From: Trifolium pratense | Lineage: Eukaryota > Streptophyta > Magnoliopsida > Fabales > Fabaceae | Direction of reading: 5' to 3' | Length of the DNA: 64,000 nt | NCBI RefSeq assembly: GCF_020283565.1 | Contig: NC_060061.1 | Location: 30,789,362-30,853,361 of the forward strand | Shown: positions 41,296-54,253 of the stretch, piece by piece | Position numbering within the stretch: the first letter of the stretch is position 1 | Layout of the letters: each line of letters begins with the position of its first letter | The notes under the pieces: generated by a model | Database searches by the model: none | Told to the model about the DNA's origin: nothing | Seen by the model: only the letters and a program-made list of their open reading frames with translations | Position numbers and translations under genes: made by a program

Positions 41296-42340
41296 TCAAT
41301 TCTCAATCGTTTGTCAGTCAAATTGGGTGATTTTGAACAGTTAGATTGATAAAATTCAAAATCTGTTGTAAATATCGGTAGTTTTAGTCAAACTTCACGA
41401 CCCTTTCATAGAAACTAGGTTTCCGTTGACACTCGTATTACAATTTGTCTATGCATTAGGAGTCCGATCGTAAAATTCTGATTCTCAATCATTTGTCAGT
41501 ACAATTAGGTGATATTGAACGATCGGATTGATAAAATTTGAAATCTGCAATCAATCTCGATAGTTTTAGTCAAACTTCACGGCTCTTGCATATAAACTAG
41601 GTTTCCGTCGACACTCATATTACAATCTATCTATGCATTCGGAGTCCGGTCGTAAAAATTCCAATTCTCAATCGTTTTTCAGTCCAATTATGTGATATTG
41701 AACGGTCGAATTGATAAAATTTGAAATTCGCAGTTAATATCGATAGTTTTAGTCAAATTCACGGCCCTTTCACATAAACTAAATTTCTATCGAAAATCTT
41801 ATTACAATATGTCTATGCATTTGGAGTCCGATCGTAAAAATTTTATTTCTCAATAGTTTGTCAGTCCAATTAGGTGATTTTGAACGGTCAGATTGATAAA
41901 ATTCAAAATATGCAGTAAATTTGGGTAGTTTTAGTCAAACTTGACGACTCTTTCATAGAAACTAGGTTTCTGTTGACACTCGTATTACAATCTGTCTATG
42001 CATTGGGAGTCCGATCGTAAAAATTCCAAATCTCAATAATTAGTCAATACAATTATGTGATATTGAACGGTCGGATTGATAAAATTTGAAATTCGCTGTT
42101 AATGTCGGTAGTTTTGGTCAAACTGCACGGTCCTTTCATTGAAACTAGGTTTCTGTCGACACACTTATTACAATCTATTTATGCATTCAGATTGATAAAA
42201 TAATTTGTCAGTCCAATTAGGTAACATTAAACGGTCGAATTGATAAAATTCAAAATTTGCAGTATATGTCAGTAGATTTTATTCAAACTTCACGGTCTTT
42301 TCATAGAAAATAGGTTTTCGATGACTTTCTAATTAATTAA
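41296..42340 (+). repeat. Tandem satellite, ~182-183-bp unit, about 5.7 copies
   Basis: The phrase TCTCAAT recurs at 41301, 41483, 41666, 41848 and 42031, spaced 182, 183, 182 and 183 bp. Each unit contains AGTCAAACTTCACG-, ACTAGGTTTC-, ACACTCGTATTACAAT- and GGAGTCCGATCGTAAAA-type blocks. Copies differ by roughly 10-15% by eye. The last copy is truncated. There are no genes. The same unit occurs at 28021-28290. Confidence 0.85.
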
Positions 42341-42476
42341 ATTTATATAAATAATATTGACATTTAATTCAGAATAATTAAATTGCATAAACAATAAACA
42401 ATTAATTTTAATGCATACATTACATGATTAAAATTGAAAAATATTATATATTAATTCTAACTGCACATAGAAATAG

Positions 42477-44520
<2,044 letters not shown>

Positions 44521-44572
44521 TATATATATATATATATATACACAGAGTGGATTTGCTTATCAAATACTAGTA

Positions 44573-44700
44573 CTACTCATAGCCAAGTGGTTAACTCATT
44601 ATCCTAATTTCTGCATGTTGTTTGTTCGAATCTTGTATATGCCAAAATCCTGAGTTTTTGTTTTAATTTTCATATGTGGCTGTTTTTAAAAAAATTAATT
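44573..44700 (+). mobile_element. tRNA-like SINE or tRNA-derived fragment
   Basis: Box A TAGCCAAGTGG (44580-44590) and box B GTTCGAATC (44624-44632) both match the polymerase III consensus and are 33 bp apart, as in tRNAs. The flanks do not form an acceptor stem, so it is not a functional tRNA. An A-rich stretch ends it near 44700. Confidence 0.45.
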
Positions 44701-44795
44701 CACAAAACATGTGTAATGGGAATCGATCCCACAACCTTGGGACTAACAGTTAAGCACAAGAACCATTGTGGCACACAAACAAGTCATTTTGGTTC
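44700..44795 (-). mobile_element. tRNA-like segment, possible second SINE
   Basis: On the minus strand, GCCACAATGGTT (box A-like) and GGGATCGATTCCC (box B-like) are separated by about 35 bp. The cloverleaf is not complete. It lies next to the plus-strand segment in opposite orientation. Confidence 0.35.
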
Positions 44796-45632
44796 CTGCA
44801 TTACTTGATATTTATAAAAGCAGCGTTTATTAAAATATATTAAATTAATCTTCATCTTCAACCTTCAGCCGGGTCACTTCAACCCGGTTTCAGACCCGCG
44901 AATCCAGCATAAAACCCAACGGTTTCAAGCCATTTAAACGTAAAAAAATAACAATTAATTATCAGAAACATCACAGATCTATTATCAGACGATGATTTCA
45001 TACCAAAATCTATTATTTTTCATACTATTTAAATGATTTCATACGAAAATATATTATCGGAAATCACAGATCTATTACCATTTAAATGATTTCATACCAA
45101 AACATCACGGATCTATTATCGGACAATTAATTACCCATTTAAAGTTTCATCCTTTTGTGATGATGAACTCAGATCTATTATTTTTGTAAAAAAAAATTAT
45201 GTTCTTTTTTTTTTGTTTTTGGTAAATTCATAATTTGTTTTGTTGTTGATGATGTTGAAGATAAAGAGGAGGATGAAGAAATGTTTTATTTTTACTTTTA
45301 TTTGTAAACCGAGATTCGCTGGATTATAATGGAAGAAGAAGAGATGTTATTTTTTTTAATAGGAATGAAAGAAGAAGAAATTTGTTTCTTTGTTTATTAT
45401 AACAATTATAACTATAAAATTATAAGTTAAGAGACAATATAAGTTTGGGATAATTTTGTAAGTTTTAATTTGTTAGGGACTTAATTGTAAGGAGATGTAT
45501 GGTAAGCCTTCTATACCATATAATCCTATGTGGCAGTTGACCAATTCAACTGTTTGATTAATTGGCCACAGTGGCAACTTCTTTCAAGAAGTGAGTTTTT
45601 TGACTTCTTCCTAGAATTTTCCTTATTTATTA

Positions 45633-45750
45633 CTAGTATCCGGACCCGTCCCAAACACGGGTAAAAATGACACTACAAAAATAAACATTTTAATCTTAAA
45701 ATTTTCAGAATTATCGAATAAAAAAAATGCTTAATAAGTCACACTGAATA
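45633..45750 (-). mobile_element. Helitron-like 3' terminus (copy 2)
   Basis: It is nearly identical to 27514-27628: CTAG end, CCGGA spacer, ACCCGT hairpin. Beyond about 45750 the two copies diverge, so only the 3' end is shared. The 5' end is not identified; the remaining sequence to 46165 has no gene. Confidence 0.5.
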
Positions 45751-46165
45751 GTTTTGTCTTTAAAAATAGTTCAATTCGGTTTGATATTCCTTCTTAAGTT
45801 GAATCATTTACAATCCTAGTTATGAGATCGAAAATATAAAACTCATGTTGATGAAGGAATTAATATCAGAAAAATGATATTGATGACATTTACTATAACA
45901 ATAATACTAAATAGAGACACACTCACATATAATCTATCTATATATATAATTCCTAGATAGTTCTCCTACTACTCTTCTAAACCCTAATCCACTCAAACCA
46001 TTAAAATCACTCTACAATGCCACATCAACCACTTACATCCAATTAAATCACTCTACAATACCACGTATTACTTACATAATTATCAATAAAAATTATCATC
46101 CCTATATACTTTTCATATGCCTGCATTTATATATTTTTATAACATTTATATTACAATGACTTTTC

Positions 46166-46627
46166 TGTTGAGAAAAACCGGCATAGAGAAAATAAAAGAA
46201 CGCAATCAACAACACAAGAATATAACGTGGAAACTCCAAAACCGGAGAAAAAACCACGGCCGTTGTCAAAACTGACAACCAGAGAATAAACACTATGTGA
46301 AAATTATTACAACACATAGACTTCACTCTCAACCACCCCATGCCCAACTACACCCACACTCTCCAAAGTAAATATTTGAACTACATCTCAAATACTCTTA
46401 AACAAGAGCATAAGAGAAAAGCAAAAAGACACAAATATAAACTTAAAGTGTTTACAAGTGTTACTGGTTGGTGCAATTATAAACAAAGAACTTAGGTCCA
46501 TTATATAGCTTTGATTTCCTCCTTGCTTCATAATTCTAAGCGATGTGAGACTTTCAATAGCTATTTTTTAACCTCCTTCTTTTTCTTCATTAGCAATGTG
46601 GGACTTACATTGCAATCAATCCCAACA
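46166..46627 (-). repeat. 3' LTR of element F (462 bp)
   Basis: On the minus strand it starts TGTTGGGATTGATTGCAATG and ends GCCGGTTTTTCTCAACA. A TATA box CTATATAATGG lies at 46499-46509 on that strand. The polypurine tract TCAAGGTGGAGAT adjoins it at 46628-46640. Confidence 0.82.
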
Positions 46628-47442
46628 ATCTCCACCTTGATTGTAATGGTCTTCAATCTTCATTGTCTACACCGACAATCATTATCTTATGCTTCCATTG
46701 TCTATACCGACAATCATTGTCTTCACCGACAATCATAATTCTCATTGTCTATACCGACAAATTAAATTATCATACTCCACCATAAAAAGTATACTCTACT
46801 TGGAACTAAACCATCCCAAAAATTTTATTCACTTGGAACTAAACCATCCCAAGATTTTTCTTCACTTGGAACCAAGCCATCCCAAGAATTTCATCTCGAA
46901 ACCTCGCTGAAAATTTATGGTGCAACTTCCATGTTGGCTTTCTCCGGAAGTTCATCAGCCATCGAGATAACCGCGTACCTTGCATCAATGCCAACCAATG
47001 CCTGCACGCTATCATCACACACCTTGCATCCATGTCAACCGATGCCCATGTGTCACTTGAACAACTTCAAACTGCTCTGAAACCACCTTCAGGCCATTGT
47101 TAGGCTCTAACAATTCCAGTTTAGTTACATCACCTAGTAAACCTTGTTTCACTAGTTCAACTAAACTCATGTCACTAACAAGTACCCACCCGAAGATCCA
47201 CAACTTAACCAAAACATGATAATCACCACTAGTAACAGATGCATAACCAATAATAGTAGAACTATCTAACAAGTATCTACCTACTATCTATGCATCAAAG
47301 TTCAAGAAAATACCTCGCATTGTGTTAAAAGAAACTCACCCATACCTTGAACCTTACAAGCTTTCCGTCACCAAGATGAACAACTCCACCTTCAACTAGC
47401 TATAGGGATTCAAAAGTATTTCTTCTTCAAACACATGTGATA
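46628..47442 (-). other. Interior of element F, 3' part, with two short tandem repeats
   Basis: Non-coding. Four copies of a 22-bp unit, CATTGTCTATACCGACAAT plus three bases, lie at 46661-46760. Three copies of a ~33-bp unit with CTTGGAACTAAACCATCCCA lie at 46798-46890. The TGATA duplication of element G ends this part (47438-47442). Confidence 0.65.
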
Positions 47443-49207
47443 TGTAACGACCCGTTTTTCGTATTCGTATATTTTATTAAATGATATTTTATTTATTAAT
47501 TGGCTTTTATTATTTTAGTGAGCGACGAATAATTATTTAGCCGATCGTAAGTTATTAGGCGCGAGAACCTTGTTTTGGGCTTAAAGGGGCGTGAGAGGCA
47601 TGGGCCTAAGCCATTTGGGCTTGGTTCATGACATGAGAAGTAGTATAAGTAGCAAGTCAAACATATGAATAGTATCATAAATTCATTTCTTTGAGTTTGA
47701 GTGAGTAGAAGCAAGATAGAGCAAGAGCTAGGGTTTTGGCTAAGAGAAAGCTTGAGCAAGAGAAGGCTTGGATCATCATCTTTGCTTAAGGTAAGAGATT
47801 AGAATTCATGATTCTTGAGTGGTAAGGAGAGGGGAGATTGTCTATGTCTCCGTTCCCGAACTCTCCCACTCAATTTCTTTTAGATTTTGATTAAGCTTTT
47901 GTATGTGAGTATGATGTTCTTCATCATCACTTTGTATGTGTTAATCACTAGCTTGATTCCATGATGAATATGTATGTGTTTGGATCATTTTTGGAAAGTT
48001 TATGAAAGTTGCTTAAAACTCAAGTAATTGGCTTGATTTTGATTGTTAGAGGTATTTGGATGTTTGGAAGGGATGATTAATGTTCCTTGATACCATATAT
48101 GTTTGGAATGGCTGTTTATATGAATTTATAACATGTTTGGATGAATTTTTGAGTTGATTTAAGGTTAAACCGCCTTAGAAACTCAAGAACAGATATTTTC
48201 TTTCTGGTGTAGTTCGCTAAGCGACCAGGAGTTCGCTGTAGCGAACAGGTTCGCTGAAGCTCGCCAATGCTCGCCATGAGCAGGTGACTTCCTGGAACGT
48301 GGTTCGCCATGTCTCGCTAAGGCTTCGCTTAGCGAAGGCCTCTGTGATAGCAATTCTTGTAGATGTTTGTAAGTGTGGTTAGGCACTTGTAACATGGTTT
48401 AAGGGTATCCTTACATGATTATTGATACATGTTGATACTGTTAATGCTTATTGTTAATCGTTATATGAATGATAAACGTGTATGCAATAAGTTGTAGCTT
48501 AATATGAGCAATGTTATGTTTTGGCATTAATTTGCAATGTTAAGTGAATGTGTTAGGATTGTGTTCCCGCATTCATAAAAGAGTAGCTTCGAGCTAGAGA
48601 ATATCATATGGTTGATATGTGTATACATACATGCATTCATGATTGTATGTGAACATTGGAAACTTGGGTTCCAATAACGAAAATGGATTATGTGTCCATA
48701 ATGAAGCCGAGGATCGGATTAGATGAATCCATGAGTCCAGAGCTGCTATCCAACAGGATATAAAACTGTTTTGGCTTATCCAAGGGAGATAAGATGGTTC
48801 GGTAAGTTCCGACATATCCAGCATGATATAAAACTGTTCTTGGTCCACCGTTGGTGAGACATCTTGGTACCACATGCATTTAGTTATGTCTAGGGATGGC
48901 ATGACAGTGAATTAATTGGCATTAGATACCTTAGGGTAAATGCGCATATATTTGATAAATGGTACGTGACATTATTTGGTTGAATTGTGTTGAACTTTAT
49001 TAATTGATAATCGTTTAGTGCGATGTTTTGGCGTGAGTTAGAATATGTATGATGTAGTTCGAAAGTGTAAGGTCTTTCTTATGCTCGTATGATATGCGAT
49101 TATGTTTTCTAACTCTCTGCTTTGTGTTAATTGCTGGACCTTTGGGGGTTCAGATATTCAGGCTGAGGATTGTGCCGACGTTTAGACTGCTGTTCTAGCG
49201 TGGTGTT
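47443..49207 (+). repeat. 5' LTR of G, first part (before element H)
   Basis: It starts TGTAACGACCCG. A TATA-like TATAAGTAG is at 47644-47652. At 48210-48345 there is a run of TTCGCTAAGCGA-type palindromic words; at about 48758-48842 two GATATAAAACTG phrases. The LTR breaks off at GTGTT, the target duplication of H. Confidence 0.9.
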
Positions 49208-51378
49208 TGTAACACCCAAACCCATTATTTATATATTTCTTCCTTAGTAAAATCTTTTTCAAAATACGCAACGGAAAATCACATTTAATTTATTGAATGT
49301 CGGTTCGAGTATTACACTCCTCTACCAAAATAATACTAATGTTGTTAATTAGTAAAAATACTTGTTTATACAAATGTTAAATCAACTAATGTATTTATTA
49401 GCTATACAAAACAACCTAGATAAGGAGATTCTATATACATATAAAACCCCTTTTCCCGTGTCACAATCAGAGCAGAGCTTCACCGACGACTCGACATCGA
49501 ATACCACAAAACCTGTAAATCTGGACCCCCAACGGTCCAGCACATAACACATAAAAGAGAGTTAGATAACATACTCAAAATATACAAGTGTAAGTAAATG
49601 GTACTTAAACACTTCTTCATAAAAACATGCATAATCATACATTATACATATACATCACCATCATTCATGCATATTCATATATCATGCATATACTTCATTT
49701 ATCACCTAATCAATCATCCACAAAATACACCAAATATATAGTTTCACGTCGTCTCGGACAATACCAAAACATCAACAAATACATTGTTCAGATTATGGTC
49801 ATGACGGACCCTGCGTTGTTCATTTTATAGTCATGACGGACTCTGCTCCTCACATACGGATTAACAATCAACATTTACCAAGTATGTGTCAAACATCATT
49901 TATTATAAAATGCACACATAATCCCTAATGCAATCTAATGCTTCACATTCATGTTATGTCCTCTAGACACCTCTAATGCATGTGGTACCATCGTCTTTAT
50001 CAGAGTATTTCACCTCCGATATCCGTCTTTATCAAACAAATATAGTTCGATATCCTTCTTTATTGGACAAGCCAATATCCCTAAATATTCATGATGCATG
50101 CACTCAAACTCATGAATATATTCATCAACAATTTTGGCATATAGCCCGTCAACAATAACGTGGAACACTATCCAACGTCCGTCTTTATTAAGATAATCAA
50201 TACCTTAATATCCGTCTTTATTAGAATAACATAATTCTAATATCCTTCTTTATTAAGTTGATTAACACCTTAATATACTTCTTTTGACATTTAAACAAAC
50301 ATCATCAACACAATCATATTCCACAAATATAATCAACAACTATCATCACAATACAATTAATCATGGTTATAAACACCTAATTGCATGTTAGAATACTCTA
50401 ATCACATGTTACAAACCTTTAATTGCACTTAGAAACATCAACAAGTTCTAGTCTGTCATGGTGGCTTCAGCCAGAGAATGCCAGAAAAACTAGCAGGAAC
50501 CAGAGGCTTACTGGCTTCAGCCAGAGAAAGCCAGAAAAAGCTAGCAGGAACCAGAGGCTTACTGGCTTCAGCCAGAGAAAGCCAGGCCTCGCTGCAAGGC
50601 TGGCCCAGCCAGCATGCCAGCCACAGGAGCTCTGATTTCGGGTTTGAGCATAAATCCACCCAAAAATCCCATTTTTGATGTTCCAAATCCCAAATAAGTT
50701 TGTTTTCAAGCATATAACATGTATATAAACATAAAAGGTCAGTTCATTTCACCGATCTACAACAAAACACATCAAAAAGTAGTGATTCTACACTTTTACT
50801 CAAAAACTCATAAATATCAATGTTCTTGCTCAAACATCAACAAATTCTCATTTTTATCCAATAAATTCGTTCATACATCATGATAAAAGCATGTTAAACA
50901 TGTTATGAACCTTAGAATCGATTTCCATTAAGAAAATCCATTCACACTAAAACGAAAATGGGGTGGAGGAAGTTCGGGTGAGGAGAAATCGACATTCTCC
51001 CCTTCCTCGAGTCACCCACGAATATGAAATCTACTCTCTTACCTGGATTCGAAGAAAACACGACGAAGCTCTCGAATCCTTAGCTCTCCCCTTGCCCTAG
51101 CTCTTCAAGCTCTCTCTTCTCTTCTCTCAAGAACATAAGAACATGAGAAAAATGAATTTCTCTTCTCCCTCTCATGGCCATATGGCGCCACACACACACA
51201 CAAGGCCCGTTGGGCCTCAAGCCCAATTGGCTTGGCCCAATAACACGATAACTCTCACTATTCGCTTAATAACTAAAGTACTCGATAAATAACTCTAGTT
51301 ATTAACTTAATTAAAATGCCACGTTAAATAAAATATTTTAACATATAAAAATAATAATATGAAAATTGGGTCGTTACA
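49208..51378 (-). repeat. 3' LTR of element H (2171 bp)
   Basis: On the minus strand it starts TGTAACGACCCAATTTTC and ends GGGTTTGGGTGTTACA. It contains a 50-51-bp repeat of 2.5 copies built on TGGCTTCAGCCAGAGAA (50462-50590), and several CCGTCTTTATTA phrases (50000-50285). Confidence 0.9.
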
Positions 51379-51410
51379 ACTCTCCCCTACTTAAAAGATT
51401 TTCGCCCTCG
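51379..51410 (-). other. Polypurine tract region of element H
   Basis: On the minus strand CGAGGGCGAAAATCTTTTAA, then GTAGGGGAGAGT, directly before the LTR; the corresponding region of G reads CGAGGGCGAAATTCTTTTAA. Confidence 0.75.
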
Positions 51411-54239
51411 AAAATTACGCAACTAAAACAACTCCGGATCACTCCTGTATCCGACCCTCCAACGAAACGCTCAAAACACTACACATTACCAAGTTTGACA
51501 AAATTAGTTTATCCCATCCAACACAATTTTTGTCCATTTATCAACAAGAGATCAAGGACGGCCAGTTCCTCAATTTGTCGATAGATAGTCAACAATCATG
51601 ATATCGGCATAAACCATTCTTATCAAACCGCTAAAACGTCAACTTCGCACGAAACATCCATAGACTCACATTCTACGGTACTCACAACTCTACCCCAAAA
51701 CAGGTACAACTAATCGAACACACTCCGAAAAGATACTCCCGTGGAATACTCCATAACTCCACAAATCCTATAAGTCTCTGATTCCCTCATGAATCACTTA
51801 ACCGTGTTACATCACTTATTCATATTCGAATCTTATTCCAACTTATCACTCGATAATTCAATTCCAACAATCACTTGATGACCAACATTCTCAAACTCCA
51901 TTGACACATGCTAAAAACTACCGTCTCTAACCGTCAAATTCCTTTTCTCACATGTCTCCAATCATTGAGTCGAATCCCAATATGACATCTCTAGAAAATT
52001 TCCAAAATTCTCGTCCAAATACATTTTAAGTTATGCACCAAGTCACTACCGTTTCATCATCCATGATGAAACAATTTAAAATCCTTTATTTCATTGTCAC
52101 CGATTACGACCATACTACATCAACATCCACGATGCATCTAACAAAACTAGTCTCTACCGACTCTTCCATTCCACAAATCCAAATTCCTTAGCAAATACTT
52201 ACTCACTCTTATCTTGTGGGCACTACCAAATGCTCTCTGACACTTACCTTAGGCATCACCTTCAACTCCTTACTATATGTGCTCAAACACAACATCTACT
52301 CATATGTGCGGTAATCCTTTTCGCAAACTCTCACCTAACACAAGTCACTTCCAACATGACCTCCTATTACTCACTCTCAACACGTTCTCCAACGGCTAAC
52401 TTTCTTATTCTTCATCATTCAAAAATGATACCTCTCTTTTAGCTTCATCTCCACTTCTAGGATCTCATTCAACTTCGACACAAATTGCCCTGTCATTATC
52501 CAAATCCAATTACCCTTTCTTCGGCAAGCCTCTCACAAAATCTTTCGAATTGTTATCCTACTTCCATATGCACGACTCACATAAAGCTTCTTACTCAAGA
52601 ATCCGGTACAACATCCGATCCACTTGGATGACAACTTACTTCAAAATCATCACCTCCTCAAGAATCTTAATCACTCCCTCTTCCTCATATTCGACTCCTT
52701 TCGATCAAACATGTACTTCAACTTTGGTCCACAAAACACGCCTCCATACTTTTAGTGCAACACACGATCTCCAACCGTTCTGAATACTCTTCATCTCACT
52801 TAACCAATCTCACTAACGCCCCACGACGAAACACTTGGTCCGACAACTTTTCTTCTAGTAGTTTCTCACAACTTGTTGCTCCTATTCATTCCACTTCGAA
52901 CAACGTCGCCAATTCCTGAATATTCCGCTTCAAGAACATCTCTACTCATCTCATCTTCTCATGATCGAAACATCTCGGAGGGATATAACCTTCTCCCCCA
53001 CTTATCTCAAACCCACCTACACTCTTCCACTAGAACTTCTGATGCTCACACCTAACGGTTCTATCGTCTCTAAACATATTCTTCCTAAGAAGAAACTAGT
53101 ATCGACATCGTTTACACGAATGTCGCATACAAGGGACAAAACCTAACCCACGATACCTAAACACTCACACAAAATCATGCAAGCATTCAAGTAACCTATA
53201 CTTCCCTCACTTCTCAAAGTTAGGAAATCAAAACAACACAAGAAAAATGAACATTGCATAGCAATAATTCATACTCACATTAAATCAACTCAGAACAAGA
53301 CGTCAACAAAATAAATTTCTTGTCTGGCTCCCTCGCTTAGCAAAAGCTAGCGAGCTCTCGGCGAGACAAGTCAAAAACATTCACAGGATTTAGCAAGACT
53401 TAGCGAGACTCAGCGAGGTTCATTCTTCGCCTAGCGAGCACATCCAAAAATCTGGGTGCTCTGCTACGGTTTTGAACTTACGCTCACTAAACTCTCGTTT
53501 TCTCGACTCACTAATCCACAAAATCCAAAACATCAAGCATATAACATCATTATAGACTTGAAAGCACAATTAGAATCATGCATCAACAATCACAACATAG
53601 AATTATGAGATCTTCATGTTTTTACTCATAAAACGCATAGCAATTTAAATGCCTAGTAATCATCTAGCACATGTTATAAACAAACATATAACAAACACAT
53701 ACCAGGACACATTAATATCCTAATCTTCTCACTATCTTGAAAACTTAATTTTCACTTATTCAAAAGAAAATAACTCTTTATTTTCACCAAAATCTTCATC
53801 ATCAAGAAATACCATTAGTTTTTCTTTTAAAACTATTTCAAATCATTACCACATGCAGTTTTATATCATGCCGGATCGTCACATGCAGTTTTACATCATG
53901 CCGGATCATCACATGCAGTTTTATATCATGCCGGATCGTCAACGATTAGCAAATAAGCATCAATCAACCAAGTTTAAACTACACAAAGGTTAAACTCTAA
54001 GCATATACAACTATTATAAACATAGAAGCATAGCACTCATACAATTACTCAACAAAAGAATGGATCAACCAATCCAATTCACACCACTCATAGTTCCTAA
54101 ATGAACAATATAAGTGATTTCACAAAACAAACACAACAAAATTGTTAGACCAACACGACTGACACACAATACTCACTTGGTCTGACTGCACAGACCTGCT
54201 CTGATCGACACATAACCCACACAGTCCGAAGACAACGGG
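51411..54239 (-). pseudogene. Decayed Tekay pol and leader in element H
   Basis: There is no intact ORF. On the minus strand, 52745-52560 aligns by eye with the RNase H end of G (AAGTAC...GAAGGAGT...GAATATGAGG, then the GATGTTGTACCGGATTCTTG counterpart of the ADALSR region). 52555-52495 aligns with the integrase DFVGGLP region, so the zinc-finger part between them is deleted. The leader side (53320-53480) has CGCTAAGCG-type words, and 53851-53940 has a 30-bp triplet repeat. Many stops and frameshifts show it is dead. Confidence 0.65.
53851..53940 (-). repeat. 30-bp tandem repeat, three copies
   Basis: Three consecutive 30-bp units (53851, 53881, 53911) with two substitutions, both in the middle copy. 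On the minus strand each contains GGCATGATATAAAACTG (TG in place of TA in the middle copy), a phrase also present in the LTR of G. Confidence 0.92.
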
Positions 54240-54251
54240 GCTCTGATACCA
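54240..54251 (-). other. Primer binding site of element H
   Basis: TGGTATCAGAGC on the minus strand, 2 bp from the 5' LTR. Confidence 0.85.
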
Positions 54252-54253
54252 AT

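Larger units (their letters stand above)
44521..45632. other. Intergenic DNA with tRNA-like SINE pieces and a weak tandem repeat
   Basis: No gene. It contains the two tRNA-like segments listed separately. At 44970-45125 there are imperfect repeats of about 60 bp built on CAGATCTATTATC and AAATGATTTCATACCAAAA. Confidence 0.55.

Noticed and set aside
44580..44632. A functional tRNA gene (good A and B boxes)
   Set aside because: No acceptor or anticodon stem could be paired in the flanks, so I list it as SINE-like.
52230..53146. Chain of short plus-strand frames in element H suggesting a spliced gene
   Set aside because: The opposite strand aligns with Tekay pol of element G, so these are antisense of a decayed pol.
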